Source of the DNA: Mytilus galloprovincialis
Lineage: Eukaryota > Mollusca > Bivalvia > Mytilida > Mytilidae
Reading direction: 5' to 3'
DNA length: 64,000 nucleotides
Assembly (NCBI RefSeq): GCF_965363235.1
Contig: NC_134839.1
Span: 71,872,910-71,936,909, forward strand
Position 1 is the stretch's first letter; every line of letters begins with the position of its first letter. The notes below the pieces were generated by a model. That model was given only the letters and a program-made list of their open reading frames with translations. It ran no database searches and was not told where the DNA came from. The position numbers were made by a program, and so were the translations under genes. Positions 61,133-64,000 of the stretch are shown piece by piece.

Positions 61133-62636
61133 CTGTAGCCACTAGATCACTAGGGATAGTGATCTAGTGGCTACAGTTAACTTCTTAAAAGCTTTATATT
61201 TTAGAAGGAAGGTGGAAGACCTGGATACTTCATTAATTGTATATAGGTACCAGTCTTGTATTACAACTCCAGTTTCCAGTGCATGTCAAAACTTGGAGGG
61301 AAACAAAAAAGTGCATTTTTTTCTGAATTTTTTTCTGAACTCAATTTTTTCTGTTTGATTATAGGTTTATGCTGAATTGAAACATATATATAGACTTTAA
61401 AAAAATCTTGCATCTTTTGGGGGATATCAATCCAGGAAAGTGGAAGGATATCATGTTTACTGGAAGTGGTGCGGCCTAGTAAAAACAGCAAACAGAAAGT
61501 AGAAAAGAAATGTTTTGACTTCAGGATTACACAATTTTTTATTCTTCGTGGCATGACCGACTTTTTTTTCTTCGATTAAATCACAATTTCACATTAGTAC
61601 ATACATGATATGAACATGAAAAACATTTTCTGTGTAGCATTTTTTATTTTTTTTTTTCAAAGATCAGCTGTTTTGCATGTAAGCCTATGGAGCAGTCAAT
61701 TACAAGACTGCAACCTATAGATGCCTTATGTTAAGAACTTTCCATCTGTCACATGTCCATTGTCCTTGACCTCATCTTCATGGTTCAGTTACTAGAAAAA
61801 AATTTGAACATTTTTTGTAATTTTATTTTCTCTCTTATTGTGAGCAAAAAAGATAGCTATATTTGATTGTTGGTACCTTTCTAGGTGTAGGTCCTCATGC
61901 CTGTCAGACACTTCACTTGACCTCTACCTTATTTCAGGAATCGGTGAACAAGGTTAATTTTTGGTGGTCGAATCTATCTCAGATTCTATAAGCAATAGGT
62001 GTAGTATATTTGGTGTATGGAAGAATTGTAAGGTGTACATGTCAACTGGCAGTTGTCGTCTGACTGTGACCTCCTTTTCATGGATCAGTGGTTATAGTTT
62101 AATTTTTTGTTTGTTCTGTTTTTCTTATACTGTTTGTTATAGGTCTACTATATTTGGTGTATGGAATGATTGTAAGGTGTTCATGTCAAAATGGTGGTTG
62201 TTATCTGACCTTGACCTCATTTTCATGGTTCAGTGGTCATAGTTAAGGTTTTGAATTTTGGTCTTTTTATCTCATACTTTATGCAATAGGTCAACTATAT
62301 TTAGTGATATGGAAATATTGTTAGCTGTATATGTCTGTCTGGCAGGTATCAGCCGACCATGACCTTATTTTGGTGATTCATTGGTCAATGTTAAGTTTTC
62401 TTGGTTAAGACTGTTTCTTAGAAACTATGAGCAATAGGTCAACTATATTAAGTGTATCGAATGATTGTAAGGTGTACATGTATTTCTCATTTGGTTTATC
62501 TGACCCGACCTCATTTTCTTGGATCATGTGCAAGTTTATGTGATTGTTGTAGTAAAACTTTATATTAAGGACTATCGACATCTTTACTAAGCATTGATAT
62601 TATGTAACATAATATCAAGTGTTAGTAAAGAAGTCG
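61133..62636. mobile_element. Family E repeat with hairpins at both ends and 145-bp tandem core
   Basis: The left boundary is a perfect hairpin: 61133-61152 pairs with 61157-61176 around GGGA. The right boundary is an imperfect hairpin at 62575-62636, with TTGATATTATG pairing with CATAATATCAA and TCTTTACTAA with TTAGTAAAGA. Between them, about 61730-62530, lie four to five diverged units with a period of 144-148 bp (landmarks ATTGTAAGGTGTACATG near 62027, 62170, 62318 and 62464; CTCATTTTCATGGTTCAGT). That both hairpins belong to one element is an inference. Confidence 0.6.
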
Positions 62637-63618
62637 AGACATTTCAGTGTTTGCACTGTTGTTTCTATGTTGTGCTGTCTTGTAGGTCTCGCATAAATCT
62701 ACCCTTTACCACATTTTTTTCAAAATTGCATTACTTCATTAGCATGCACTGATTAAAATTATTCATGTGGCAAACTGTCTGGTAATAACCTAAAATACAT
62801 GCACCTTTCACTATCTTGGCAGATGGAGAAAGCAACAATAAAATTTTAACATTTTATTCAGGTTAAATGACTAGATCAATATATGTCATTAGGCCTTCTA
62901 CATAAAATATCTCTTTAACAATTGAAGAAAAAAAGGTTAAACAATGCACTTTTTAATTATGAGCACCCATACTTCACAACTACTCAAATTCCACTTCACA
63001 CATTTCTCAAAAACAAAAAACTGTCCATTACAAAATAAAGGTAATTTAGTGGAGATATCGTCATAAAATATCATACTTTCCCATTTGAATCCTTGTAATT
63101 CATTATTATTGTAGTAAAGTATAAATACAATTAAATAGTATGTCTGGATCTTAAATAATTAAAAGGAAAGATAATTTTAATTTCAAATGATGAACAAGGT
63201 TTGTCAGAATAAGAGTTAGGTATGTTCATTTGTGAAAAAAAAATATCATTTTATGACAATAATTTAAAGCCAACCAGATACATGTAAACATGTATATTAT
63301 TGGTTACCGTAAATACTTGGCTGCTTATATCATTCTGCAGACATGAAAATTCATAAGTAAAAGAACACATTATACTAATCTCAATATACTTCTTACAAAT
63401 AGATATTTAATTAACTCTGAACAAAAATTCATAACGGGTCCTGCGGACTCCTGTGTGTCGCCTACAATTGCTGCTGTCAGTGTAAAAGTGTAATGTTGTA
63501 TTAAAAAGTGAGTCCATTTATCAGTAAAATACAATATTTACCAAAAAACTCCAACTTTTCTTTTTCTTGGTCTTGAGGACACACTTCTGTCCAAGTTTCA
63601 TAACAATCAATGAAGGTT
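62637..63618. other. Gene-free stretch
   Basis: AT-rich sequence without exon or repeated element that I can recognise. 63430-63460 (GGGTCCTGCGGACTCC) is a short palindrome. Confidence 0.5.
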
Positions 63619-64000
63619 AAACCAGGTGCTCCGCAGGGTGCAGCTTTATACGACCGCAGAGGTCGAACCCTGAACAGTTGGGGCAAGTATGGACAAAACA
63701 TTCAAGCGTGATACAGCTCTGAATTTGGATTGTGATCAAATTTTTGACATTACATGGTTTTTTTTTACACAAAACAAATGTCAAGATTTTACAAATCAAT
63801 TAAAGATTTCTTCTTCAAACTTTTTAAATCTAAAATTAAATAGTTGACACAGCATAAGGTTTCTGACACAGAATGAATGTGGTCTAATGAACTTAAAAGT
63901 TTTTTTTTGCCTTTGAGCAATTCACTATGCTGTTGAATATTAATCCTCTCTAAAAAATGTTTGAAGAAATTTTCTTTTTATTTATGAAATCTGAAATGAG
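63619..64000. mobile_element. Family B repeat, copy B4, cut by the window end
   Basis: It opens with AAACCAGGTGCTCCGCAGGG and follows B1 through GGGGCAAGTATGG and GACACAGAATGAATGTGGTC. An insertion of about 100 bases near 63745-63840 is absent from B1 and B2. The right part lies outside the window. Confidence 0.88.

Overview
This window is nuclear DNA of an animal, most likely a bivalve mollusc and probably a mussel of the Mytilus type. It is AT-rich. Its genes are split into short exons with GT-AG introns, much of the rest is transposon-derived, and no bacterial-style gene packing is seen. The mussel assignment is an inference from the proteins and from repeat families I recognise as typical of bivalve genomes; no database was searched. 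Four host genes can be supported. (1) A plus-strand CARD-like plus coiled-coil gene at 1003-2994 has two exons and an in-frame TGA in the second. (2) MyD88, the Toll/IL-1 receptor adaptor, lies on the minus strand at 18321-13265; five exons join in phase to 338 residues. (3) PSMA2, proteasome subunit alpha type-2, lies on the minus strand at 54640-40408; seven exons join in phase to 235 residues. (4) The 3' two exons of MRPL32, mitochondrial ribosomal protein L32, lie on the plus strand at 58047-60024; its first exon was not found. PSMA2 and MRPL32 point away from each other, as they do in the human genome, and CCAAT boxes lie just upstream of the PSMA2 start codon. 

Layout: 1-3.2 kb CARD/coiled-coil gene; 3.2-13 kb gene-free with fold-back elements and a 1.8 kb repeat (family A); 12.9-18.4 kb MyD88; 19-25 kb a nest of SINE, MITE, family A and family B repeats; 25.36-36.10 kb a 10.7 kb stretch bounded by 45-bp inverted repeats that begin with CACTA, flanked by AAT on both sides, read here as a non-autonomous CACTA-type DNA transposon with later insertions inside it; 36-40 kb gene-free with a third family B copy; 40.4-54.6 kb PSMA2, whose introns hold a 160-bp tandem array split by a SINE, a family B copy, a family A copy and a 5'-truncated LINE; 55.4-57.6 kb a decayed reverse-transcriptase element; 58.0-60.0 kb MRPL32; 61.1-62.6 kb an element with hairpins at both ends and a 145-bp tandem core; 63.6 kb to the end, the start of a fourth family B copy. 

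Themes: the first two genes point to innate immunity (a CARD-like adaptor and MyD88), the second pair to housekeeping (proteasome and mitochondrial ribosome). Several unrelated repeat families share one architecture, short palindromic or inverted ends around a tandem-repeat core with periods of 35, 145, 160, 168 or about 500 bp. The most notable observations are the CACTA-like element, the MyD88 TIR exon lying between the two halves of a family A repeat, the in-frame stop in the CARD-like gene, and perfect C/EBP-type palindromes amplified by family B inside a PSMA2 intron.
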